Assembly (NCBI RefSeq): GCF_030272615.1
Contig: NC_081406.1
Span: 399,048,939-399,112,938 of the forward strand
Reading direction: 5' to 3'
DNA from: Cryptomeria japonica
Lineage: Eukaryota > Streptophyta > Pinopsida > Cupressales > Cupressaceae
Length of the DNA: 64,000 nucleotides
Shown: one piece after another, positions 10,728 through 22,352 of the stretch
Position numbering within the stretch: the first letter of the stretch is position 1
Layout of the letters: every line of letters starts with the position of its first letter
The notes under the pieces: generated by a model
The model's database searches: none
Seen by the model: the letters and a program-made list of their open reading frames with translations, nothing else
Told to the model about the DNA's origin: nothing
Program-made: the position numbers and the translations under genes

Positions 10728-12077
10728 TTAAGACTTAACCTTGAGAGAATGCAGTCCCTTCATGCTTTCTTCATTTGACACAATTTCCTTCTTTTTCCAA
10801 ATCATCTGGAATTTGCTTTTTATTTCTTCAATATCTTCTCTAGGTTGATCTCTGCAATCTCTAGCCAAGTGTCCAACTTTGTGACAATGAAAACATGTCA
10901 TACTAGGATTTCTCCATGATCTTCAGTTGTTCATTCCAAACCTTATAAAGCAGTTGGCGCTTATATGTCCATATCTTCCACAACATTTGCACCACATCCT
11001 TGTATTGTAATCTCATGGTACTGCAGTATACTATTGGTTAAGATCTGTGTGAGTTCACTAACCTCTAGTATTTGCTCGGTGTGCAGACCACATATAGTTC
11101 TTCTGCTTAAACCAACACTTCTTGGTATTGTGTCCATATCTATTGCAGTTTTTACAAAACCCTTTGAATTTTGCCTTCTTATAATTGCTAACAGACTTTG
11201 TCCTACATTGATTAGATGTGTGACCATACTTATTGCAATTGTAGCAATAACCATTAGACCTAGTGATATTCGGTTGCTTACCTTTTCTGATTTGGCACAA
11301 GTTGGCAGTATGTCCTTGTTTTCCATAGTAGTTGCAAATAGGCTTCTTTCCTTTGATACTCTTCTTGTTTCCAGCTTGTTTTCATGATTCTCCTCTCTCT
11401 GTAGTGTGGATTCCCTTCTTGGTAGAGTCTTTTCCTTTGTAACCAAGTCCTACATCTTTGTTGGGTCTTCTTGTAGTTAGTTGCTCATCCAACATCCTTG
11501 ATGCTTCATAACTTTTCTTTAGTGTTTCTTTTGACTTCTTTTCTGCTTCAAGTTCATCAATCAATCTTGATAGTTCAAGTTTCAATGCTTGATTCTCATT
11601 TTCCTTTAGATTTGCTTCATGATGTGCATAACCCAGTTGATCTAATAGATTACTTTGAATTCCAATCATCCTTGTGATTTCATCATTCTTTTCAGACACA
11701 AATGCTTCAAGCTGTTGTTTTTCCCTTTCCATATCTCTTATATTATCCTCAGCTATCCTCAATGCATCAAGATTTTCAATCATCTGTGTGTTGAAATGCT
11801 CATGTTCTCTTTTCATTGCTTTTAGCTGACCAGTCAGTGCTTTGTTCTTTTCTTTCAATGCTCCAATCATTTCTTCAGTCTTGTTAGATATACTATTCTC
11901 AGATGATGTCTCAATTTGTTCCACCAGCTCTTGAGAGTCCTGCAAATCATCAGACAATCTTCTTCTAACTTTCAGAGATTTTTGCATTTGTTTCTGCATG
12001 TCAGCAATCACTTGATTAGCATGATCCAATTCATTTTGAAGATTCACAATTCTCTGAGATTGTTTGTAGCCTTCCAC
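10728..12077 (-). pseudogene. TE-E ORF1 (gag-like: coiled coil and five zinc knuckles)
   Basis: Starts where TE-F has its Met; here the codon is GTG (VEGYKQSQRIVNLQ). About 230 residues of Lys/Glu-rich coiled coil come first. Then follow NYYGKQGHTANLC, CYNCNKYGHTSNQC, CKNCNRYGHNTKKC, CKCCGRYGHISANC and CFHCHKVGHLARDC, a series of five zinc knuckles with the first missing its leading Cys. It ends GLHSLKVKS and a stop at 10728. The protein would package RNA and self-associate, as gag does. One in-frame stop lies near 11382. Most copia gags have a single knuckle, so five is unusual. Confidence 0.8.
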
Positions 12078-12125
12078 TGATAGGATCTTTCTCTTTAGGC
12101 AGTTAAACCCTTTTCCAAAATTTAG

Positions 12126-12137
12126 GCTCTGATACCA
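12126..12137 (-). promoter_or_regulatory. TE-E primer binding site
   Basis: The minus-strand reading is TGGTATCAGAGC, a perfect complement of the plant initiator-Met tRNA 3' end, two bases from the right LTR. Confidence 0.9.
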
Positions 12138-12139
12138 AT

Positions 12140-13326
12140 TGTTAGGCCCAATATGGAAAGCTAATGTTCTGAGAGGGGAGGGGTGAATCAGTACTTCAAA
12201 TCTTTTCTTCAACAATAACTTTACTGTTAAGCATAAACTGAATATTGCTGAAACATAATATAATGCTAAATCAAATAAATAATAATCATACATGATTCAC
12301 TCCATAACACATATATTTTGATTACGCAGAAAATCCTTGTTAGAGAGAAAAACTATAGTGGGGATAGCACCCACAACTTCACTACTACAATAATAAAGGT
12401 TGCTTGATTAGAGCTACATGTTTAGCTATTTCTGATAGCTTACCCTGTTAGGAGTATCAAGATCTTTAGATCTACCTTGCTAAAGGATTTTACAACACAT
12501 ATTCTAAATGCTACACCTGGTTAAAGGCTTTACAATTTATAGACTTTGTTAGAGTCTTTTACTCTATTAAAGGTTTCTCTTACAACTCAAAATATTACAA
12601 TCAAAATCTTACAAAATATCTACAACTTCACATTTGAAATATTATAGCAGATTCTATGTGCTCAAAATGAAATTACCTTGCTTATAGCATACCTTGGTAA
12701 ATCATAAATTAACTTGGTAAACCTTTCTATTTACTCTGTTCCTTGAATGTTCTCTGAAATCCTTCTCAGTGACCTCTGTGTATCTCTGTCAATCGTAACA
12801 GTCATAACACAAAGTGCTTTCCCATGATTTTTCTTTTCACATATGTCTTGCTTCACACTCATATTTGATCCTCAATTCATGCTGTATAAATAGATCTCTT
12901 ATGATGGTGATCTTGTTCATGCTTCGATCTTACAAACATGATTCATCAAATGAATAACCATACAAGATTATTTCATTGGATAGATGTCCTCAAAATCATA
13001 CAAAATCTTAAGGTGCAATTTCCAATTTGTTAACGGTTTCTTGTTCCTTGATCTTTGTAACATGTTTCCCATATGTGTCTAGGTTCAATGAATCTAGTAA
13101 CACATTTCACTCGGTGTGTATCAACTCGGTATACCATCTTTTCTGCTCGGTAGTCATAGAACATTACTCGGTAGATAGCTTGGTGTATACTAAACTCTGT
13201 GACTTGTAACTTCTGTAACCAACTTGCTTTGTGCTTACCAACTGAATATTTCAGTAGTAATAACCGACTAGAGTATATAGAATGACTTTGGACATAAAAC
13301 TAATGACAACTTAGTAAATAGTAACA
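12140..13326 (-). repeat. TE-E 5' LTR
   Basis: 1187 bp, TGTTAGGCCC to AGTAACA on the plus strand, with the ATAGA duplication following. Features: the GAGAGGGGAGGGGTGAATCA block near its left end, a run of CCTGTTAGAG-like motifs (12440-12590), and a CTCGGTA-rich stretch (13100-13210) on the upstream (U3) side. Confidence 0.88.
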
Positions 13327-13716
13327 ATAGATACTTCATGATACATTTGCTTGCACAAAATGGATATTCATTTCTACAGACCTTCTTTCCATAACACTAC
13401 TAGTTCCAACAGACCATCATGGAAAATAACAATTTTCCTGTCATTCTGTATTTTAGAATACAAAATGACTCTCTCTATATATATGACTCAAAAGATATGA
13501 ATGAAAGGACACACCCTTTCATTAGTACAAACTAAAACTAACAGAGACCTAAATGACTCCCTAATTGCTATAAACAAAACAATGACATAGACTAATTTTT
13601 TCCATCTAGCTGCTGACCATATTCTGGATATGTCAAAGATATTCCTCATTTTTATATGTGTAGGCATTGAAGATAATGTCTCTGACCACTATTTCTGCTG
13701 TGACAAAACTCTCAAC
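13327..13716 (-). repeat. TE-D 3' LTR, piece 2
   Basis: Segment between TE-E and TE-F that continues the match to the TE-D 5' LTR (26358-26730). The right part encodes the C-terminal end of the LTR-borne ORF in the minus direction. Bases 13712-13716 (TCAAC) are the TE-F duplication. Confidence 0.8.
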
Positions 13717-14908
13717 TATTAGGTCCAACAATGAAAGCTAATGTACTGAGAGGGGAGGGGTGAATCAGTACTTCAAAACTATTCTTTAAAAACAATCTTA
13801 TTGATAAACATAAATTGTAAACTATTGATCTCATAATATAAAGCTAACACATAATTATAGAAATAACATTCATACACATTTCACTTCATAACACAAATAT
13901 TTTGGTTACGCAAAAACTCTTTGTTAGAGAGAAAAACTGCGGTGGGGATGGCACCCACAACTTCACTACTGCAATAATAAAGGTTGCTCAGTTAGAGCTA
14001 CATGTTTAGCTATTTTTGATAGCTTACCCTATTAGGAGTATCAAGATCTTTAGATCTACCTTGCTAAAGGATTTTACAACACTTATACAAAATGTTGCAC
14101 CTGGTTAAAGGCTTTACAATTTATAGACTTTGTTAGAGTCTTTTACCCTGTTAAAGGTTTCTATTACAACTCAAATGATTCAATAAAATCTTTACAAATA
14201 TTTGCAACTTCAAATCTAAAATGTTATAGTAGATTCTATATGCTCAATATGAAATTACCTTGCTCATAGCATACCTTGGTAATTGATAAATCAACTCGGT
14301 AAACCCTTCTGTTTACTCTGTCCCTTAAACTGTTCTCTGAAGACTTTCTTGGTGACCTCTGAATATCTCTGTCAGTCATAGCAGTCACAAATCAATGTGT
14401 CCTCTTATGATTTTCCTTTTAACTCTTCTATCACACATGTATTTCATTTTGATTCTCAAATCACTCTGTATAAATAGATCTCTGGGATGGTGATCTGTTC
14501 ATGCTTCGATCTTACAAACAAGATTCATCGAATAAATAAACATAAAAATTATTTCATCGGATAAACTTCCTCAAAATCATACAAAATCTTGAAGTGCAAT
14601 TTCCTATGTGATAACGGTTTCCTGTTCCTCGATTCTTGTAACACGTTTCCACATATGTGTCCATGTTCATTGAATCTGGTAACACGTTTCTACTCAGTTC
14701 AGATTACTCGGTATACCTTCTTTGCTGCTCGGTAGACATAGAATGTTACTCGGTAGACATCTCGGTGTATACTTAACTCTGTGACTCCTTTCTTCTGTAA
14801 CCGACTGCTTTAGTGCTTACCAACTGAATATTGTGGTAGTATTAACCGACTAGAGTACATAGGATGAATTTGGACATAAAAATAATGACAACTTAGTAAA
14901 TAATAACA
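13717..14908 (-). repeat. TE-F 3' LTR
   Basis: 1192-bp repeat from TATTAGGTCC to AATAACA on the plus strand, followed at 14909-14924 by the polypurine tract (plus-strand ATGTCCCCTTTTGACA). Confidence 0.88.
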
Positions 14909-15210
14909 ATGTCCCCTTTTGACATTAGTTTGGTATGTTTGACAAAACTCCTTTCAAAGTCATAACTCAAAATCTATATACTTACAAAATTTGACTAAAA
15001 TGATAGTATATACAATTGTCAATAAATAGTAATATACTCAAATATATACTCCCCTTATCAATATACTGTACATAACTTAATTTGCATGCTCCTATGATCA
15101 ATGCTCGGTGTTCACTGCTCTGTGTTCTATGCTCCCCCTGTCAAATTCAACTGTACATTTGGATACTCTATTCTGCTCGGCACACTCCCCCTTTTTGACA
15201 AACATCAAAA
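14909..15210 (-). promoter_or_regulatory. TE-F 3' untranslated region with three polypurine-like tracts
   Basis: Plus-strand GTCCCCTTTTGACA at about 14911, GCTCCCCCTGTCAAA at about 15131 and CTCCCCCTTTTTGACA at about 15187 form a spaced series. The first adjoins the LTR and is the probable primer for plus-strand synthesis. Confidence 0.65.
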
Positions 15211-17629
15211 CTAGTTACCATTAGGTGGAGGCAATTGGTCAAATAGATTTATAATTGGTACTAGCATCGGTGAGAGCAGTGGAGAGTGCATCCTTGACAC
15301 TATCCATTAGGGAATTCTGAGTTGTAATATTAGCTAATAGTGAAATCAAACCATGTAAAGTGCTTCCCTCTGGTTGAGTAGATAAGTGGGTAGCTCAGTT
15401 GATCTACTCTTGGACTGATGATAAGTGGGGAATAAATAAGGTATGAAGAGTCATGATATCCATCCTTATTTTGTGCTCTTCATTCCTAAGTTCTAACTAT
15501 TGAGCCATAAGAGTTTGCAGCTTGGTATAGAAATTCTAAACAGAATTTGGCTCAGTGGTCAATTTATTGGAGAGATTGGTAATCTCTTGTTCAATGACTT
15601 CGGTCTTATGCTTGATATCCTTAATAAATAATGAAAATGTATAGGGCTTCTGAAATAAATAAAGAATATGTTTGAGTTGAGGGGACAACTCAATGAATCC
15701 AACAAGGTTGACTTTACCTATAGCAATTGCCTTCTGCACTTCTTCACTCATTTTGGCAGTTAGCTCTTTGTCCTTCAACTTGCTAAGGTATTCTGATGCG
15801 TCTACTCCTGATGCTTCTAATTTAGTGAGTAGTTCATCCAGTTGCATATGGATGGTAGCATCTTTATTCATGGTAGCTTCAGGAAGCATGTTTGTCAATA
15901 ATGCTTTGACCTTCTGAAGTACTCGGTTCTTCTTCTGAATAGCCATTTGTCTTTCTTGTTCTTCTTTGGCTTTACATAGTTCTCTGAATTCAATAAGTGC
16001 TTGCCCTTTCAGTTTTAAAATGTCAACATTTGGCAACACAATAGGCTTTGACAGATCTACCTTGAAACTATGCTTCTTCACTTTCTTTTATTTGGATGAT
16101 GAGGCTTTCACCAATTGAATGAGTACAATGGCTTTGGAGGCTTGTTCACCCTCGGTAGGTTGCTTGGTAGAGGCAACACTTTTGTTGGTTCCCTTAGCCT
16201 CTGAAATGTCCTTTGGTGATTCCTCTCTTGGGGTCTCAGTGGCAATAGTTTCAGTTCATGCAGGTGCTTGAGAAGTCTGTTCCCCGATGGCCTGAGAAGT
16301 AGATTCTCCTTTTGTAGACTGTTGACCCTCTTTGCCTTGATCAATGTCCTAAGGTTTCTCGATTGAAACTTGCTGAGTTACCGAAGGATAGGACTTGACT
16401 TGTTCCAAAACTGATTCACTTGATACCAGTTTGGCATAGGCATTTCCTTCTATCATCTCTAGTTCTTGTGCCTCAGTGTCCGTGACATCCTCATCTTGTT
16501 GAATAGTTGAAGCAGGATCTTGCTCGGTAATGTCAACTATTTCTACTTCACCTTGAGTTTCTTCAGTCTGAATTCTGAAGATTTCTTGCCAATTTTCTTT
16601 GGTTTCCTTTTTGACTTCAAGATAAATTCCATTTATCATTTTCAAGGCTCTATGCTTCACTTGAAAATTTGTGTAGTAGTTTTTCAAATGATTTCTAATA
16701 TCATCTACCGACATGTCTGGAAAGAGATGTACTAAAACTCTTTCTCTTAACTGCTTCTCCAAGTCCATAGCATATTTCCATCTGTTGTCAATGTGAGAGT
16801 ATAATGCATTTGGAAGAAAGTTCCTTACTTCCAATGGAACTACTCAGAATTTGAGAAGTGTACATACAACTGACTCTTCTATTTGTCTCTTTTCTTCTTC
16901 TATCCAGGAGTCATATTTAACATACCTGAATGACCTGAATCCTCCATATTGTTTCAATTTGGCACAAAAGTTGTCAACACTGTGTACATCTTCCTTTGTG
17001 CTTTTAACAATCTAAAATTTATTTTTGTCTTCAGATTCTATGTCACTTGACTCCTTATTCAAAATGAGTGTCCTGGTCGACTTTCTATAAGTCTTTGTAA
17101 CTTTAGGCAATTCAACATTTTTCTGCCTCTTACTAGGTGACACTGCAGATGATCTAGTGTTAGGTCATTTCACTAGTGGAGTCAGTGATACCTTAGGTGT
17201 ATCTTGTTTCTTCCTTTTCAATATTTTGCCCTTTGGCAACTCAGTGCTCAGAGTGATGGCTGCTTCCTAAGCCTCAGATTCTTCCTCAATTGAAAGTCTG
17301 AGCTCAGGAAGTAGCCATTAGGGTTTGAAAACTCGAGGGTAGGTTAGGGCTTCGATCAATCCCTTGACTTTGATATGCTCATACTTGCTATCTAGGATTA
17401 CATCGGTGCATAACTAATTATACGTGTCCTTGATTTCGGTATGACCTAGCTCTTCAACATGACACTTAGTGTAGAATCTGACATCTTCAACCAATAGAAC
17501 CTTGTCCGGAATAAGAGAAAATGCAGTTTTCTCATTGGGTTCAGATGCAATTTTGGGAGGTAAGGAATACTTCAGTGAGGGCTTCTCAATAGTCTCAACT
17601 ACAACAGTTTTTTGCAACTTAGGAGCCAT
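15211..17629 (-). pseudogene. TE-F ORF2 (novel protein)
   Basis: Begins MAPKLQKTVVVE at 17629 and ends at a stop at 15211. The N-terminal domain matches TE-E. The HDEFMWL middle domain present in TE-E is missing: sequence jumps near 17310 to a Glu-rich linker. A segment of about 300 residues absent from TE-E is present instead, including LYSHIDNRWKYAMDLEKQ (16349-16834). The C-terminal coiled coil (VDLSKPIVLPNVDI onward) matches TE-E. Several stops and at least one frame change break it. With TE-E it shows that the full family protein was much longer than either copy. Confidence 0.7.
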
Positions 17630-18090
17630 TTCAAACTTGGATTTCTACTAATGAAAGAGCTTAGGGTTTTAACTAACAAGAAAATGCTTTCAACTTCATA
17701 AATATAATACAGATGTTCACAACTGATATTGACCAGTTAACTGGCTTAAAAATGCATTTGAGATTGTTGTATAAATACCTTAAAATTCTCTAGGGAGATG
17801 TTTGATCACCTTTGAATCGCTTAGCTCTGCTCTTTGATAACTAGTAAGTGTAAAATGACTGCGCGAAGAACTTTAAGTACACATTTTACCTTATCGGGAT
17901 TTGTGCAGTTAGGAATGCACTCGGTTCCACTAAACCGATTAACTTCCTTTTACGCTTTTACTGACTAGACATGCTTCCTGCACTTACTGACTTTTTTGGT
18001 ACTCCAAAAGACTAAAATATAATTTCAAACTTGCTAATGCATCTTAGCTATGCAGATTTTGAAATTAAGTACATGATAAAATAGGAACTG
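17630..18090. other. TE-F spacer between ORF1 and ORF2
   Basis: Non-coding stretch homologous to 10225-10727 of TE-E, with the same short inverted repeat around the CTCGGTTCCACTAAACCGA site (about 17918). Conservation in two copies may simply reflect common ancestry. Confidence 0.45.
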
Positions 18091-19493
18091 TTAAGATCTA
18101 ACCTTGAGAGAATGCAGTCCCTTCATATCTTTACTGATTTATTCGAAGTAGATGCACCTAACTCAGTAGCTAAGGGGCTTTCTTCATTTTTTGACTCAAT
18201 TTCCTTCTTTTTCCATATTTTCTATAGTTTGATTTTTATCTCTTCAGTATCTCCTCTAGGTTGATCTCTGCAATTCTTAGCCAAGTGTCCAGCTTTATGA
18301 CAATGAAAGCATGTCATTCCAGGATTTCTCCATGATCTTCGGTTGTTCATTCCAAACCTTATCATGCAGTTGGCACTTATATGTCCATATCTTCCACAAC
18401 ATTCACACCATATCCTTGTATTGTAATCCCATGGTACTATAGTATACTGTTAGTTAAGATCTGTGTGAGTTCGGTAGCTTCTAGTATTTGCTCGATGTGA
18501 AGACCTCATATAATTTTTTTTCTTAAACCAACACTTCTCAGTACTGTGTCCATATCTATTGCAGTTTTTGCAAAACCCCTTGAATTTTGCCTTCTAAAAA
18601 TTGCTAGCAGACTTTTTCCTACATTTTTTAGGTGTGTGACCATACTTATTGCAATTGTAACAATAACCATCAGACCTAGTGACATTTGGTTGCTTACCTT
18701 TTCTGATTTGGCACATGCTGGCAGTATGTCCTTGTTTTCCATAGTAGTTGTAGATAGGCTTCTTTCCTTTGATGTTCTCCTTGTTTCCAGCTTGCTTTGA
18801 TGATTCCCCTCTCTCGGTGGTGTTGATCCCTTTCTCGGTAGAGGTTTTTTCTTTGTAACCAAGTCCTGCATCTTTGTTGGGTCTTCTTATATTTAGTTGC
18901 TCATCCAACATCCTTGATGCTTCATAACTTTTCTTCAGTGTTTCTTTTGATTTCTTCTCTTCTTCAAGTTCATTGGTCAATCTTGATAATTCAAGTTTCA
19001 ATGCTTGATTCTCATTTTCTTTTAGATTTGCTTCATGATGTGCATAACCCAATTGATCAGAAAGATTATGTTGAATTCCAATCATTCTTGTGATTTCATC
19101 ATTCTTTTCAGACACCAATGTTTCTAGCTGTTGTTTTTCCCTTTTCATGTCTCTTATGTTATCCTCAGTTGTTCTTAATGCATCAAGATTTTTAGTCATT
19201 TGTGTGCTGAAATGCTCATGTTCTCTTTTCATTGCTTTCAGTGGTTCAGTCATTGCTTTGTTCTTTTCTTTCAGTTCTCCAATCATTTCTTCAATCTCTT
19301 CTAATATATTGTTCTCAGATGATGTCTCAATTTGTTCCACCAACACTTGTGAGTCTTGTAAATCATCAGACAACCTTCTTCTGACTTTCAGTGATCTTTG
19401 CATTTGTCTCTGCATATCTGTAATCACTTGATTAGCATGATCCAATTCTTCTTGAAGATTCACAATTCTTTGAGATTGTTTGTAGCCTTCCAT
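18091..19493 (-). pseudogene. TE-F ORF1 (gag-like: coiled coil and zinc knuckles)
   Basis: ATG at 19493 (MEGYKQSQRIVNLQEE) opens a coiled coil of about 230 residues that is uninterrupted to about 18594. Zinc knuckles follow (YNYYGKQGHTASMC, CYNCNKYGHTPKKC, CKNCNRYGHSTEKC, a CCGRYGHISANC unit and CFHCHKAGHLAKNC). It ends GLHSLKVRS with the stop at 18091. Length and sequence match TE-E ORF1. Stops occur after SASNF (about 18594) and within the later knuckles, and the total length is not a multiple of three. The 5' two-thirds is the best preserved ORF1 in the window. Confidence 0.82.
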
Positions 19494-19541
19494 TGATAAT
19501 ATCTTTCTCTTTAGACTGTTAAACCCTTTTCCAAGATTGAA

Positions 19542-19553
19542 GCTCTGATACCA
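19542..19553 (-). promoter_or_regulatory. TE-F primer binding site
   Basis: Minus-strand TGGTATCAGAGC, a perfect initiator-Met tRNA match, two bases from the LTR at 19556. Confidence 0.9.
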
Positions 19554-19555
19554 AT

Positions 19556-20745
19556 TGGTAGGTCCAACAATGAAATCTAATGTACTAAGAGGGGAGGGGT
19601 GAATCAGTACTTCCAAACTTTTCTTTAAAAACAATCTTACTAATAAACATAAATTATAAACTGTTGATGTCATAATATAAAGCTAACACATAATTATAGA
19701 AATAACATTCATACACATTTCACTCCATAACACAAATATTTTGGTTATGTAGAAACTCTTTGTTAGAGAGAAAAACTGCGGTGGGGATGGCACCCACAAC
19801 TTCACTACTGCAATAATAAAGGTTGCTCGGTTAGAGCTACATGTTTAGCTATTTCTGATAGCTTACCCTGTTAGGAGTATCAAGATCTTTAGATCTACCT
19901 TGCTAAAGGATTTTACAACACTTATACATAATGCTGCACCCGGTTAAAGGCTTTACAATTTATAGACTTTGTTAAAGTCTTTTACCCTATTAAAGGTTTC
20001 TATTACAACTGAAATGATTCAATTAAATCTTTACAAATATCTACAACTTTACATCTGAAATGTTATAGCAGATTCTATGTGCTCAATATGAAATTACCTT
20101 GCTCATAGCATACCTCAGTAATTGATAAATCAACTTAGTAAACCCTTCTATTTACTCTGTCCCTTAAACTATTCTTTGAAGACTTTCTCAGTGACCTCTA
20201 AATATCTCTGTTAGTCATAGCAGTCACAACTCAATGTGTCCTCTTATGATTTTCCTTTTAACTCTTCTATCACACATGTCTTTCATTTTGATTCTCAAAT
20301 CACTCTGTATAAATAGATCTCTGGGATGGGGATTTGTTCATGCTTTGATCTTACAAACAAGATTCATCGAATGAATAAACATAGAAATTATTTCATTGGA
20401 TAAACTTCCTCAAAATCATACAAAATCTTGAAGTGCAATTTCCTATGTGATAACGGTTCCCTGTTCCTTGATTCTTGTAACACATTTCCACATGTGTCCA
20501 GGTTCATTGAATCTGGTAACATGTTTCTACTCGGTTCAGATTACTCAGAATACCTTCTTTGCTACTCAGTAGACATAGAACATTACTTGGTAGATAGCTC
20601 GGTGTATACTTAACTCTCTGACTCCTTTCTTCTATAACCGACTACTTTAGTGCTTATCGACTGAATATTTTGGTAGTATTAACTGACTAGAGTATATAGG
20701 ATGACTTTGGACATAAAACTAATGACAACTTAGTAAATAATAACA
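19556..20745 (-). repeat. TE-F 5' LTR
   Basis: 1190 bp from TGGTAGGTCC to AATAACA, closely matching 13717-14908. Contains the GGGGAGGGGTGAATCA block, CCTGTTAGGAG-like motif run (about 19865-20005) and CTCGGTA-rich U3 (about 20530-20610). Confidence 0.88.
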
Positions 20746-22352
20746 TCAACCTATTCCCCTATTTCATGCATATCCAGAGTATCCGCATGAGCAACCCTTA
20801 CACTCCTCATATTCAATTTTCAACTCTGTTCTGAATCCTTCATGAGTGTCAATCAGTTTTTGAATCTTATTGATCCTTTTGTCACTTAGTGTCTGATCTT
20901 ACAATAGCATGTTTAACCTATCAGGGATCCTCTAGTGCGACACTGTGTTATCCATGTTTCTTTGGTAGATAGTCCAGAATTCCTCTAGTATCTTCTACAG
21001 ATTCTCAAATCATTTAGATAGTAGGACACATGATGTGTCTATCCTTATGCTCTACATTCTTTCCTTCAACATTTTGTTCTCTTTGTGCAGTTCTTCACAC
21101 TTCTTTTTCAATTTGGACTCATCTTCTATTTGGGGTACAAGCTAGCCCTTGGTTCTTAAAAGTTCCTCATACAATGATTTGTATTTTCCTGCTTCTTTCA
21201 TCAACATCTTCACTTGTGCTTTATTCAATTTTTAAATATCAACTCCCATATCTATCATGACCATGGGATCCACTTCACCAACCTTCAACTTCATAATGTG
21301 TCCAAAATCCTTGTATCTATGATCTTTGGCCTCATATTTGGAGGATAGAGGGCCCACAAATGCATAGCCTCATCATCTGGGTCATATCTTGATCCAAAGA
21401 AGATGTCATTCACACCTTGAATGTATAGCTTGAAGTCCTTCTTATCTGAATGTAATAACCTATCAAAAATGAAGGACACACTAAGGTTCCAACTCGAGAA
21501 CAAAATTATTCCTGCTTCTATAAGGAGTTGCCTTCCTCGTTGAGAGGTCATGCCTTCTACTTCTGCATCGATATCAGTTTTCAGTTTTCAAAGCATCTTT
21601 GCCTCATTTTTTGGTGTTACATTAGGCATGGCTTCTCTTAGCTTCTTTCCTCTGAAGTGATATAAGAAGGATTTAAACTCCTTTTATTTGATGAATTCAT
21701 CATCAAACACAAAATAAGTGTGCTCTTCTAACCTAACACCAATATTAGCATTTATCCTCACAACAGTTAGGCCCTATGCTTTAGGCTCCTCCTCCCTTTT
21801 AGGTCTCCTGAATCTTGAGACAACCTCATTCTCTCCTGACTCACTTTCAACTTCTTCTTCTCCTTCCATCTCTTGCAGTCTTTTCCTTTTTTCTTCAAGT
21901 TCCTGGTTCAAGTCCTGAAAGATCTGCATAGCCTCCTCTAATTCCTTATTTCTAAAGATATCCAAGGTTTCAAGGTGCTCATTAAAATAATCGTCAAGAT
22001 TTTGCTCTTTTCTGCCCTAATGGATATAACCCTCTGGGTCATAATTCTTTTGGCTTGTGTGCTCATAGAGGTTATAATCTTCTATTAACCTCTTGTCAAT
22101 GATTTCATATGCCTTTATTGATACAATAGTAAAATCACCAAAATGTAAAGTCATGGGTAAGAAAATGTTCTTGTGGGCACCCACAAAATGTGTTGCATTT
22201 GAGACACTCATTTGCCTCACATTCTCCAGGTAGGCAATTCTGTCGAGTGTAGGCTTTGGTAGCACATAAGGGGCTCCCTCGAATCCAAAAAATCTAACAT
22301 ATGTGTAGTCCTGGCATACATACTAGTCACTCCAATTGTGATTCACCCTGGT
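20746..22352 (-). repeat. TE-D 3' LTR, piece 3 (includes LTR ORF copy 1)
   Basis: Aligns with 26726-28441 of the 5' LTR apart from a deletion of roughly 110 bp near 20795. Read on the minus strand it encodes the second half of the LTR protein in the same frame as the other copy: RLIEDYNLYEHTSQKNYD (about 22040), a Glu-rich coiled coil (21774-21965), and GSRYDPDDEAMHLWALYPP (about 21370). The match stops abruptly at about 22352, beside the protease of TE-D. A few in-frame stops are present. Confidence 0.75.

Larger units (their letters stand above)
7071..13326 (-). mobile_element. TE-E: non-autonomous two-ORF element with copia-type LTR
   Basis: Inserted in the TE-D LTR with ATAGA on both sides (7066-7070 and 13327-13331). 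The right LTR (12140-13326) is full length, 1187 bp, and next to a perfect initiator-Met primer site. The left LTR keeps only its first 364 bp. Between them are ORF1 (coiled coil plus five zinc knuckles) and ORF2 (novel, large). I see no protease, integrase, reverse transcriptase or RNase H. The primer site, LTR motifs and polypurine tracts match the copia elements here, so mobilisation in trans by them is the likely route. Confidence 0.85.
13717..20745 (-). mobile_element. TE-F: non-autonomous two-ORF element, sister of TE-E
   Basis: Both LTRs are complete (13717-14908 and 19556-20745, about 1190 bp) and flanked by TCAAC (13712-13716 and 20746-20750). The primer site is at 19542-19553. ORF1 and ORF2 have the same order and sequence family as TE-E, with no pol domains. 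The LTR termini are TA and TG..CA, so a few terminal bases have decayed. It lies about 390 bp from TE-E in the same host LTR. The two are separate insertions because each has its own duplication. Confidence 0.9.

Noticed and set aside
10965-11387. Plus-strand 140-codon frame over TE-E ORF1
   Set aside because: Antisense shadow; the minus strand has clear zinc knuckles and a sister copy in TE-F with the same frame.
18594-19673. Coiled-coil/CCHC protein as a host gene (myosin-like or RNA-binding)
   Set aside because: It lies between a primer site and a 3' LTR, has a sister copy at 10728-12077, and the first ~60 codons of the open frame are LTR sequence.
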